Source of the DNA: Woeseiaceae bacterium
GTDB lineage: Bacteria > Pseudomonadota > Gammaproteobacteria > Steroidobacterales > Woeseiaceae
DNA: 13,333 nt
Assembly (NCBI GenBank): GCA_022866645.1
Contig: JALHUQ010000448.1
Location: 1 to 13,333 of the forward strand
Direction of reading: 5' to 3'
Shown here: positions 1 through 7,118 of the stretch, one piece after another
How positions within the stretch are numbered: the stretch's first letter is position 1
How the letters are laid out: every line of letters starts with the position of its first letter
Notes under the pieces: generated by a model
Told to the model about the DNA's origin: nothing
What the model saw: the letters and a program-made list of their open reading frames with translations, nothing else
The model's database searches: none
Made by a program: the position numbers and the translations under genes

Positions 1-213
1 AACTGATGCCAGCGTGACGGACTCCGGACCCGACTCGTTCAGTATCGCTCGGGCGGCTGCAAGGATTTCTCCGCTCGCCCGCTGCCGTTTTTGAGCTACG
101 CGTACCGACGGTTGCTTTCTTTCGTATTGTGGCGCGCTGTCTTGTAGCAATAAATTAGCCGGAGCCGCGGACTTCCGATCGTCACCAAACGTTCGCCGAT
201 TCCTCGAAATCAT
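1..213 (-). CDS. TetR/AcrR-family transcriptional regulator, N-terminal part only (cut by window edge)
   Basis: The minus strand is open from an ATG at 213 to the window edge, giving 71 residues. After a basic, low-complexity leader of about 40 residues comes RQRASGEILAAARAILNESG followed by PESVTLASV. This matches the first two helices of the TetR DNA-binding domain, where the family has R..IL.AA..L..E.G....T...IA. TetR proteins bind operator DNA as dimers and usually release it when a small ligand binds the C-terminal domain, which lies outside this window. The start is uncertain. ATG 213 lies 32 nt inside the upstream VOC gene and lacks a clear ribosome binding site, and an in-frame TTG at 150 is an alternative that still leaves 22 residues before the helix-turn-helix. 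The overlap suggests co-transcription with the VOC protein. The family call rests on about 30 residues. Confidence 0.7.
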   Translation of the reverse strand, partial: MISRNRRTFGDDRKSAAPANLLLQDSAPQYERKQPSVRVAQKRQRASGEILAAARAILNESGPESVTLASV

Positions 214-559
214 CGTGCTGCTGTCGAACCACGCAAAAACGGTGTCCGGTCGGCGCTTCCATTACGCACCAGGACTTCACCTTGCCCAGCCGCTTCGCAC
301 CGAGGCCCTCGAGTCTTCGTACTTCCGCCTCGATATCGTCCGTCTCAATATCAAGATGGACGCGGCTGGCGTGGTCAACTCGTTGTACTTCTATGTGCAG
401 GCCTTTAGGCCCGGTATCGAGGCCCCGATAGGTCTTTTCCTCCTCATCGGAAAGCGCCAAGGGATTGTATCCTAAGGCTTTTCCCCAGAATCTTGCAGCT
501 TCGTCGAGATTGCCACCCTCGCAATCCACAATGAACCCCGCCAAACGACTTTTGTGCAT
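182..559 (-). CDS. VOC-superfamily (glyoxalase/dioxygenase-like) protein
   Basis: A 125-residue single-module VOC protein. Typical family features are visible: an N-terminal beta strand (LAGFIVDC), the helix and turn ARFWGKALGY (residues 22-31), a strand ending in GLHIEVQRV (53-61), and a second half-module RVHLDIETDDIEAEVRRLEGLGA (66-88) followed by VMEAPTGHRFCVV (99-111). This layout is the common small glyoxalase-like form. H68 and the acidic residues after it may take part in metal binding, but I cannot assign the full metal triad. Substrate is unknown: VOC members include glyoxalases, fosfomycin-type resistance enzymes, dioxygenases and epimerases. ATG 559 has a GGTGA-like ribosome binding site 7-8 nt upstream. 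Its 3' end overlaps the probable start of the TetR regulator, so the two may act together. Confidence 0.85.
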   Translation of the reverse strand: MHKSRLAGFIVDCEGGNLDEAARFWGKALGYNPLALSDEEEKTYRGLDTGPKGLHIEVQRVDHASRVHLDIETDDIEAEVRRLEGLGAKRLGKVKSWCVMEAPTGHRFCVVRQQHDDFEESANVW

Positions 560-599
560 GATTTTTCACCCGACACTCGTTGAGGCCACACAGCATGAC

Positions 600-620
600 A
601 AAAGGGGTCAGACCGCTTTT
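600..620. terminator. Imperfect palindrome, possible bidirectional terminator
   Basis: AAAAGGGGTC-A-GACCGCTTTT is an inverted repeat with 10-nt arms and one mismatch, lying between the stop of the CPxCG gene (627) and the start of the VOC gene (559). In minus-strand RNA the stem is GC-rich near the loop and ends in four U, and the same holds on the other strand, so it could end transcription in either direction. The U tract is short, so the call is tentative. The GGGGTCAGACC core also resembles dispersed palindromic repeats in some gammaproteobacterial genomes, which is an alternative reading. Confidence 0.4.
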
Positions 621-626
621 CGCTGG

Positions 627-818
627 CTACTCGTTTTCGCTGCGCGCGGATACGGCGACGTCGCCGTCCAGATCAACGGACACTGTCAGCGCAATTGGGC
701 GACAGCACACCTGGCAATCCTCAAAGTAATCCTGATCGGATACTGAGTTGTCGACCAATACGTAAAGATCTTCACCGCAGTAAGGGCAACTGATCGACTT
801 TTCTGTTAGTGAGGGCAC
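627..818 (-). CDS. CPxCG-motif cysteine-rich protein (small zinc-ribbon-like)
   Basis: A 63-residue protein with two cysteine pairs typical of a zinc-ribbon knuckle fold: CPYC (C11, C14) and CQVC followed by another Cys (C35, C38, C39). It matches the small 'CPXCG motif-containing cysteine-rich protein' family, whose members are about 60-70 residues with an acidic stretch between the pairs (here DNSVSDQDYFEDC) and a conserved C-terminal strand. Four of the cysteines most likely bind one zinc ion; the cellular role is unknown. The start is GTG at 818, supported by GGAG about 10 nt upstream, which lies in the 20-nt gap after the AAA-FHA gene. That spacing suggests co-transcription. No signal peptide, so it is presumably cytoplasmic. 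Confidence 0.85.
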   Translation of the reverse strand: MPSLTEKSISCPYCGEDLYVLVDNSVSDQDYFEDCQVCCRPIALTVSVDLDGDVAVSARSENE

Positions 819-838
819 CGAGCGATAACTCCGCGCGA

Positions 839-2008
839 CTACTTGTTCTGCAACACTTTGATAGTCCGCTTGGCGCGCGCGCGACGAAAGTCCACCAGAT
901 TTTGCATCGTAACCGTGTCCGATGCTTTGATCCGCTCATCCATTTCAGCATTGATTGCTGGCGCGTTTTCGATCTTCATGCGGTAGCGGCCGAGCGAAAT
1001 GATGTCGTCGTTTCTGAGTATCGCCTTTTGTACGACTCTGGAGTTTACGGTCGTGCCGTTGGTGCTGTTCAAGTCGATCAAGACCACGGCGTTCGGGTAG
1101 ATTTGCAGCATCGCGTGAATTTTGCTGACGTAGCTGTCCTTGATAACAATATCGGAGAGTTCGGTTCGCCCGATGATGTACTGCTTTTCGGTCAGGTCAT
1201 ACTCGGCGAATTTTTCGCCGTCGCGACTGACTGTGACATGCGGTATTCGCCTGGCGGACTGCAACTCGGTCATGCGATCCATGACCTCGAGAGCGCGTTT
1301 GTTCAACAGACCCGGCCAGCCACCAGACAATTCATGCAGCTTTTCGCAAAGGTCGAACGGAAAAACCTTTTCGCTGCGCTCGCCGCCTGCAGCGATCAGC
1401 CGGGTGCGCAAATAGATCATCGTTTCCTGGGTCGTCAGCGGATTCAGTGTATACGCTGCCGGGTGACGGCGGATGAGACTCCGCATGCTGTCGTTGCGCA
1501 GCAATGCGGCCATTCTCTCCTTGCCACTCAGAACGATGCGTAGCGCGTAGTTACCGCGAGCATCCAGTGCGGCAAGCCAGTTCAGCAGACGCAGCGCACT
1601 GGGTGTCGCGCGATCGACATTGTCGATAATCAACACCGGTGTTCGCCCACTTCGTGTCTGCTGCGTTAGAAAGCCGTTCAAAAGTTGCAACAACTGATCG
1701 TCATGTTGCGTCGTAAACTGAACATCGAATTGCGACAACATACCGGTGAGCAACTGGCGTGGAGTCAGGTGGGCGCCGTCAAAAACAGCAACCGCCGCAT
1801 CGCGCGCAGACCAATCACGCTGTTCGTTGATAATTGTGGTCTTGCCGGACTCAGCCGGACCCTGCAGGACCGCGATGCCATTAGCCTGAGCTAGCGCAGA
1901 GGCCAGAAAGCGCAAGGCATCCTGATGCGACTGATAAGCGACGATGAGCCTCTTGTCGGCACGGTCGCCGAAAGCCTGTTTTCCCAAAGTGGAGCTGTTT
2001 TCGCGCAT
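839..2008 (-). CDS. ExeA/GspA-like AAA ATPase with C-terminal FHA domain
   Basis: A 389-residue two-domain protein. Residues about 20-245 form an ExeA/GspA-type AAA ATPase: Walker A GPAESGKT (50-57), Walker B VLIIDNVD (125-132), a sensor-like strand ALRIVLSG (155-162), and the family's R..I..R...Y.L.PL...E...YL.-.R region (176-203), then SGGWPGLLN. Residues about 270-348 form a forkhead-associated domain with YIIGR (277-281), SKIH (295-298) and DLNSTNG (312-318), the standard phosphothreonine-binding loops. ExeA-like ATPases work in secretion-system assembly and related roles, while FHA domains read phosphothreonine, so a phospho-regulated ATPase is inferred. No transmembrane segment or peptidoglycan-binding domain is visible. 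ATG 2008 has AAGG 4 nt upstream. The 98-nt leader has only a weak promoter-like pair (TTCGCT-17-AATAAT), so it may have its own promoter or be read through from the kor cluster. Confidence 0.85.
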   Translation of the reverse strand: MRENSSTLGKQAFGDRADKRLIVAYQSHQDALRFLASALAQANGIAVLQGPAESGKTTIINEQRDWSARDAAVAVFDGAHLTPRQLLTGMLSQFDVQFTTQHDDQLLQLLNGFLTQQTRSGRTPVLIIDNVDRATPSALRLLNWLAALDARGNYALRIVLSGKERMAALLRNDSMRSLIRRHPAAYTLNPLTTQETMIYLRTRLIAAGGERSEKVFPFDLCEKLHELSGGWPGLLNKRALEVMDRMTELQSARRIPHVTVSRDGEKFAEYDLTEKQYIIGRTELSDIVIKDSYVSKIHAMLQIYPNAVVLIDLNSTNGTTVNSRVVQKAILRNDDIISLGRYRMKIENAPAINAEMDERIKASDTVTMQNLVDFRRARAKRTIKVLQNK

Positions 2009-2106
2009 AGGACCTTAGGGGTTATTGTTGTTTGCAGCATTATTGCGCTTACTCACGCCAAAGCGAAGCGGAGATTCCATAATCTGGCGAATCGAGCGAT
2101 ACGTGC

Positions 2107-4263
2107 TTATGGGGCGAAGGCTGCCGCTCTCGCGACAAGCTCATCCAAACCGGGTTCGCCGGGATTTCGCGGCTTTCCGGGGTGGATAATTGCGACCTGG
2201 CATAGCTCCGCTGCCTCGACAAGCTGCCGATAGGTTCCGGCGTCGGGATCCTTGACAAAGGCCTGCTTGTTCTCGTCGTAGGCAAACATTCGATCATTTC
2301 TTTTGGTGCACTCGTCGCAGGTCGTGCAGAGAGGTGTCTCAATGTAGGGCTCATCTACTGCGCCTGGCTGTTGTTCTTCAATCTCTTCCTGTTTTTCGAC
2401 GACAACACTGGCGGCTTCTTCCGTAACCAGGGGCGGCGCAACTTCGACGGTAGGTGCCACCGGCACCGCTGGCACTTTTTCGAGCGCGGCAGCTGAGTAA
2501 GAGTTATTGACGCCACCCAATTCCTGCAACGCATGCCACCGTTCGCGGCAGCGCCGCACGATTCGGATCAGCTTGTCGTCGACGACAAACCGCCGCAGGA
2601 AATTGTCACCATCGACAACTGCAACGTACGGTACTCTCTCAACGGTTTCGGAATTGGCAAGTTTGAGATAGTCCGCAACCGGCAACATCTCTCTGCTCCA
2701 ACTGTGTTTCGGTGCGGCGGCGAAATGCTCGCAATATTCAGGTGCAATGACCGCAAAATCCGCGGCTGTAAATGCAGACTCCTCCACGACCATTTGCAAC
2801 TCTTGATCTTCGTAGGAAAGCTCGCGCGTCGGCCAGTCAGACGCCACTTCCGGATTACTGCTGATATCAAAACGGTCCGCAAGTCCAGGCCCAGCCACGG
2901 GATCGTAACTGAAGGCCGGGAAGACTCGTGACTCCATGGCCGCAGCGGCAATAAGATACGCGGGAAGCTCTGTCGCGCCATCGTTACGAGGCGCAAACAC
3001 ACTGAATACTGCCGGGCCATCGAACTCCAGTCCCTTTCTAATCCACTTGCACTGTCTATAGAGATTCGAGGCAGTTGACTGCAGTACGAAGGCGTTACCG
3101 GGAGCGGTGAGAGTCCGACCTGATCGATGCGTCAGCGCATCAGTCACTTGCATCAACACCTTCATCGGCAGGTCCCCTGACGAAATTTCCATCAGGTGTT
3201 CCATGTCACGCGCGTTGCACTCACTTTCCTGCAGACAAATCAGATATGGAGGGAAAAGCTCAAGGTCTTCGGGTGTCAGTGCCTGCGGACCAAAGCGAGT
3301 GAAATACGCTGAATGTGTCTCCTCGCGATAAGCGTTTTCGCATTCGAGTTCGGCGATCGAAACTGCCTTGATAAGCTCGGCCATCTGCGGCAGACGCTCT
3401 TCGTAGGACTTTAGAGCTGCAGACAAATTGTCGGCAATAAACTGATATTGGCCACGCCCTTTCCTATTCCGACCCGCTGTTGCTGGTGTAAAGAATCGCT
3501 GCGACTCCAGGACAGCAAGAGCCGCCTTGATTCGCTTGCGACGCTCATCGGGCAGCCTGTTGCCGGGCGTTGAGTCTTTCAGAATTTCCGACATCAAATC
3601 GAAATCGAACGATTCTTTATAGCGTTTCCCGACATCCTTCTTAAGTTGTTGCGGCGTTTGCGAGGCGCCATTCTTGCGATCGTCGACCTGGAGAATATTG
3701 CGCAACTTGATGATTAGTAATTCAATTTTCCCGATCGACTGTTTCGCACGTTTGGCCTCAATAGCTTTGTATGCGTGCTGCAATAATCGAGCAGGCAATT
3801 GCTCGTCACAATTGACAACCTGGCCTTCGACATTGAATGCGAAGCGAGCGGTCGCGAAACTGTTGCCCAATAACTCGGCGTCCGGACCTTTGCGCTCGGC
3901 CAATAGCGACGTCTCAGCGTCTTGCCACAACTTGCTCAGGGACCAATCGACACCATCACTGGCAAGCTCCCGCATTCTTTTTTCGAGTTGCAGGATATGT
4001 TGACGTAACTGTTCTCCCGCATTGCCCTCCGGTGCAATGTCGCGTATCAGGCGATTGAATATTCCGCTTAGCGTGTCCGCAAATGCCGGGCTCGCCGCAT
4101 CGTCGAGAAGTACCAGTGGAAAATCGTAGCGCAGTTCTGACAGTCGCCGATACGGCACCAGCAACGCCGGACAAGCATTCGACCCTGGTCCATCCGCAAC
4201 CTCGTCATCGCCACGCTTTCCGGTTAGATGAAAGTTGATCATTTTCTGCATCGTGACGCTCAT
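2107..4263 (-). CDS. Large uncharacterised protein with C-terminal single [4Fe-4S] ferredoxin-like domain, linked to korAB
   Basis: A 718-residue protein. Residues 1 to about 595 match nothing I can name. They are mostly helical and charged (for example SLSKLWQDAETSLLAERKG), with a later alpha/beta region that includes AVFSVFAPRND and VERVPYVAVVDGDNFLRRFVV. A Pro/Val/Glu-rich linker (about 597-640) leads to a ferredoxin-like domain: CTTCDEC (C646, C649, C652), then RMFAYDENKQAFV and a fourth cysteine C688 before IIHPGKP. This CxxCxxC...C pattern fits one [4Fe-4S] cluster, although the proline that often follows the last Cys is replaced by Gln. ATG 4263 lies 2 nt after the korB stop; a TTG at 4281 would overlap korB and is less likely. 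As the last gene of the nfn-kor cluster, it is probably an electron-accepting or assembly subunit of the oxidoreductase. I recall similar regions at the C-terminal ends of very large 2-oxoacid oxidoreductases, unverified. Confidence 0.75.
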   Translation of the reverse strand: MSVTMQKMINFHLTGKRGDDEVADGPGSNACPALLVPYRRLSELRYDFPLVLLDDAASPAFADTLSGIFNRLIRDIAPEGNAGEQLRQHILQLEKRMRELASDGVDWSLSKLWQDAETSLLAERKGPDAELLGNSFATARFAFNVEGQVVNCDEQLPARLLQHAYKAIEAKRAKQSIGKIELLIIKLRNILQVDDRKNGASQTPQQLKKDVGKRYKESFDFDLMSEILKDSTPGNRLPDERRKRIKAALAVLESQRFFTPATAGRNRKGRGQYQFIADNLSAALKSYEERLPQMAELIKAVSIAELECENAYREETHSAYFTRFGPQALTPEDLELFPPYLICLQESECNARDMEHLMEISSGDLPMKVLMQVTDALTHRSGRTLTAPGNAFVLQSTASNLYRQCKWIRKGLEFDGPAVFSVFAPRNDGATELPAYLIAAAAMESRVFPAFSYDPVAGPGLADRFDISSNPEVASDWPTRELSYEDQELQMVVEESAFTAADFAVIAPEYCEHFAAAPKHSWSREMLPVADYLKLANSETVERVPYVAVVDGDNFLRRFVVDDKLIRIVRRCRERWHALQELGGVNNSYSAAALEKVPAVPVAPTVEVAPPLVTEEAASVVVEKQEEIEEQQPGAVDEPYIETPLCTTCDECTKRNDRMFAYDENKQAFVKDPDAGTYRQLVEAAELCQVAIIHPGKPRNPGEPGLDELVARAAAFAP

Positions 4264-4265
4264 GA

Positions 4266-5231
4266 TCAGTCTCGTGGCCAAATAGTGAATTTATCCAGCT
4301 CTGCGTTCAGGCCGTTCTTGACATCCTCTGGCGTGTACAAGCGATCTGGCTTACGCATGTCCTCGTAACAAGGCACGTTCGGGTTGCGGTAAATAATGCC
4401 CACCGGCAATTGTTCGCTGGTTCCGACGATGCGCCGCGCTTCGACAAGATCGGCGGGGTCGTGTTCCTGATGGTTTTTGTAGGCGCGTGCCAATACCGGC
4501 GACAATTGCACGCCGTTTTCGTGTGTAAGGATCAGAACGCTGCTCGGATCCTGCATACACGGCTCCCAGCGATTGGCCTGAAACTCGGGACAGCGCTGCA
4601 GAATGCGAATGAATGAAAATCCGCGATGTTTGTGTGCCTCATGGATGACCTGGAATAGCAGATCGGGAATCCAGTCCGGTACTTGTGCGACGAATGAAAG
4701 ATTCGAAAATCCGAGCGTTGCCTGCAACGGATCAAATGCTTCCAACAGCGACCCGCGCGGCGTCGTGTTACTGCGTGTTCCCCGCGGCGACGTTGGTGAA
4801 GCCTGGTTCTTGGTGAGGCCGTAAATATTGTTGTCATGCATCATGACCGTCATATTCATGTTGTAACGCGTCGCGTGCACCCAATGAGCGGCGCCGATGC
4901 TGCAGCAATCACCATCCCCGGTATTCACGAATACGTGCAAATCCGGTCGACGCATCTTGATGCCTTCTGCTATTGGCAATGCGCGACCGTGAAGACCGTG
5001 GAAACCGTAACTACCCATATAATGGGGGAAGCGGCTCGAACAGCCAATTCCGGACACGAACACAATCTTCTCCGGCGGCAGCTGCTCCTCACGACAAACT
5101 TTTTGAACGGCCGCGAGAATGGCATTGTCACCGCAACCGGTGCACCAGCGAGGTAAGCATCCGGCGTAATCTTCGAGGCTATGTTGCGGAGCACCAGCCC
5201 GCCGCAGAAATTCTGTCGCTCGCACTGTCAT
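4266..5231 (-). CDS. korB: 2-oxoacid:ferredoxin oxidoreductase, beta subunit (thiamine diphosphate-binding)
   Basis: A 321-residue beta subunit, which with KorA oxidatively decarboxylates a 2-oxoacid and CoA to acyl-CoA and CO2, reducing ferredoxin. Seen: WCTGCGD (29-35) and GIGCSS (61-66), giving C30, C33 and C64. A fourth likely cluster ligand is C214 in LQRCPEF, together binding the [4Fe-4S] cluster near the cofactor. The HGRA motif (81-84) and the thiamine-diphosphate/Mg signature GDGD (105-108) to DNNIYGLT (133-140) are complete. The sequence is of the 2-oxoglutarate/general 2-oxoacid (KorB) type, but substrate cannot be fixed from sequence alone. The start is ATG 5231, sharing bases with the korA stop (TGATG) and preceded by AGAGG/TTAGGT; a TTG just upstream at 5234 is dismissed. 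The tail GLNAELDKFTIWPRD is normal for the family. Confidence 0.93.
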   Translation of the reverse strand: MTVRATEFLRRAGAPQHSLEDYAGCLPRWCTGCGDNAILAAVQKVCREEQLPPEKIVFVSGIGCSSRFPHYMGSYGFHGLHGRALPIAEGIKMRRPDLHVFVNTGDGDCCSIGAAHWVHATRYNMNMTVMMHDNNIYGLTKNQASPTSPRGTRSNTTPRGSLLEAFDPLQATLGFSNLSFVAQVPDWIPDLLFQVIHEAHKHRGFSFIRILQRCPEFQANRWEPCMQDPSSVLILTHENGVQLSPVLARAYKNHQEHDPADLVEARRIVGTSEQLPVGIIYRNPNVPCYEDMRKPDRLYTPEDVKNGLNAELDKFTIWPRD

Positions 5232-7108
5232 CAACCTAACCTCTCTCGAATGACCCGCTCAACTGTCCCTGGTTTGATAGGTTGCTCGCCAACCTCGCCC
5301 CAGCAATCGATATCCACAAGGCACCGTGCCCGCAATATCCAGCCCAGATTCGAATAACGCCGATTGTCTTCATCGATCAGCTCATCATCCATCGAATCCG
5401 CCCAGTTGTTTTCAACGACCAGAACCTTGTCAAATCGCTGCATGATTTCGCGAATCCCGGATGCGAGCGGCTGCAGTATCTTGATATGCATCGACGAGAC
5501 CCGGTGCCCATCAGCACGCACACGCTGCACCGCCTCTTCGATCGAACCGCGCGTGCTGCCCCAGCCTATGACCAGCATTTCTCCCTCATCGTCGCCTAGA
5601 ACGGTCGGCGCCTTGATGGTCTTCTGCAATGCCGCGAGCTTGAGGCTGCGATAGCGGATACCTTCCTTGTTGGTTTGCAGATTGTAGGCAACGCCGCTGC
5701 GACGATCGTGCGCCAGTCCGGTAAGTGTATGCATGCCATTGGGTTGACCTGGAATAACTCGCCGCCGCTGGCCGGTGCGGGCATTCCAGTCGTAGGGGAG
5801 GTAGTCCTCATCTACCGGGCTCTGATCAATTGGCGGTGCCAGCCACTCTTCACAAAACTCGGGCCGCGGAAACGGCTGCTGAGCGGTTGCGAGGTTTGAG
5901 TCGGACAACAGTACGACGACGGTATTGAACGCCTCGGCGATCCTTCGAGCCGTTATCACCGAATAGAAACAGTCTTCGATATCGCTGGCTGCCATGACAA
6001 CTTTCGGCGCATCGCCGTGACTGCCGAAACACGCCGTCAGAAGATCACCCTGCTCGGGTTTCGTCGGCTGACCAGTCGACGGTCCACCGCGCTGCACATC
6101 GATGACGACCAGGGGTATTTCCGCCATTACGGCAAGCCCCAAAACTTCCTGCTTCAGCGAGTAGCCTGGTCCCGATGTGATAGTTACCGCGCACTTTCCT
6201 GCATAAGATGAACCAACGGCGAACGCAGCAGCAGCAATCTCATCTTCCGCCTGGTGCACGACGCCGCCGACCTTTTCAAAAACATCACTGAGATAATGCG
6301 ACGCCGATGTCGCCGGTGTGATCGGATACATCGCGCAGACTTCCATGCCGGACGCCATCACACCAAGCGCAAGCGCAGTGTTGCCGTTGACCACAATGTT
6401 GGGCTCGACCGGTGGGGTCGCCTGTATCTTGAATTTGATGTCCAGATTGTCCTCAGCCCACTGGTAACCAGCATCGAGGAGTTTTTGGTTGGCGGCAATG
6501 ACGAGCTCACCCTTCTTGCCAAAAATAAAGCGAATTTGATCGTGCGCCGCTTCAACATCAAGGCTGTAGATACTGCTTAGCAAACCAAGCACGAACATGT
6601 TCTTGCCCTTGCGCGGGTCGCTGACAATCTTCAGACATTCCGTCTCCATCGGAACTTCATGCACAGCGAAGCCGCGCTCAAGCAAATCGGCGTGGACGGC
6701 CACATACGACTCCGCAATCGCAGGATCGTCGCTGTGCCGCCACTTGTCCTCCAGCAATATAATGCTTTCGGGCTTGAGTTCATTAGCGCGCAAGCGTCCG
6801 AGCAGTACCTGTTCATTAAATGCGACCGCCAGATCCGCTTTGTCGCCGCCATTGGTGATGCGGCGATTAGCCAAACGAATGCGATTGCCACTGGCACCAT
6901 CCACGCTGCGCGCGGGCGGCTGAATCTCGGCCGGAATAATCTCGACGGTCCAGATGCCATATCCAAGCCGTGCAGAAATTGCGCCGAAGGACTGGCCGCA
7001 CTTCTGCGCCCCTTCGCCGGAATCACTTAGAATCTCGACGATATGTTCGTCAATCTCTCGCGCCGGTTTGCTGACAGGCGTCGCGTATTTTTTTCTGGCT
7101 ACCGACAT
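5231..7108 (-). CDS. korA: 2-oxoacid:ferredoxin oxidoreductase, alpha subunit with fused gamma domain
   Basis: A 625-residue fusion. Residues about 22-225 are the gamma domain, with the opening SDSGEGAQKCGQSFG (28-42), WTVEIIPAEIQPPAR (53-67) and ADLAVAFNEQ (91-100). From about 236 onward is the alpha (pyrimidine-binding) domain, with YPITPAT (261-267), HQAEDEIAAAAFAVGSSYAG (285-304), TSGPGYSLKQE (311-321) and GGPSTGQPTKPEQGDL (341-356). It ends with the transketolase C-terminal-like domain, including the KILQPLASGIREIMQRF region. Together with KorB it forms the catalytic unit; these enzymes are cytoplasmic. The start chosen is ATG 7108, 10 nt after the stop of the NfnL-like gene. An in-frame ATG at 7186 would add 26 residues inside that gene without family similarity, so it is rejected. 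The gene is part of the coupled nfn-kor cluster, which suggests that its reduced ferredoxin feeds Nfn. Confidence 0.93.
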   Translation of the reverse strand: MSVARKKYATPVSKPAREIDEHIVEILSDSGEGAQKCGQSFGAISARLGYGIWTVEIIPAEIQPPARSVDGASGNRIRLANRRITNGGDKADLAVAFNEQVLLGRLRANELKPESIILLEDKWRHSDDPAIAESYVAVHADLLERGFAVHEVPMETECLKIVSDPRKGKNMFVLGLLSSIYSLDVEAAHDQIRFIFGKKGELVIAANQKLLDAGYQWAEDNLDIKFKIQATPPVEPNIVVNGNTALALGVMASGMEVCAMYPITPATSASHYLSDVFEKVGGVVHQAEDEIAAAAFAVGSSYAGKCAVTITSGPGYSLKQEVLGLAVMAEIPLVVIDVQRGGPSTGQPTKPEQGDLLTACFGSHGDAPKVVMAASDIEDCFYSVITARRIAEAFNTVVVLLSDSNLATAQQPFPRPEFCEEWLAPPIDQSPVDEDYLPYDWNARTGQRRRVIPGQPNGMHTLTGLAHDRRSGVAYNLQTNKEGIRYRSLKLAALQKTIKAPTVLGDDEGEMLVIGWGSTRGSIEEAVQRVRADGHRVSSMHIKILQPLASGIREIMQRFDKVLVVENNWADSMDDELIDEDNRRYSNLGWILRARCLVDIDCWGEVGEQPIKPGTVERVIRERLG

Positions 7109-7118
7109 CGTCTTATCT

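Noticed and set aside
809..1543. Long plus-strand open frame (244 codons) over the AAA-FHA gene
   Set aside because: It runs antisense to a gene with clear ATPase and FHA motifs, and its translation shows no family pattern.
2009..2106. Terminator or strong promoter between the kor cluster and the AAA-FHA gene
   Set aside because: Small nested inverted repeats (AGATT/AATCT and CGCCA/TGGCG) exist but lack a T tract, and the best promoter-like pair is weak, so neither is listed as a feature.
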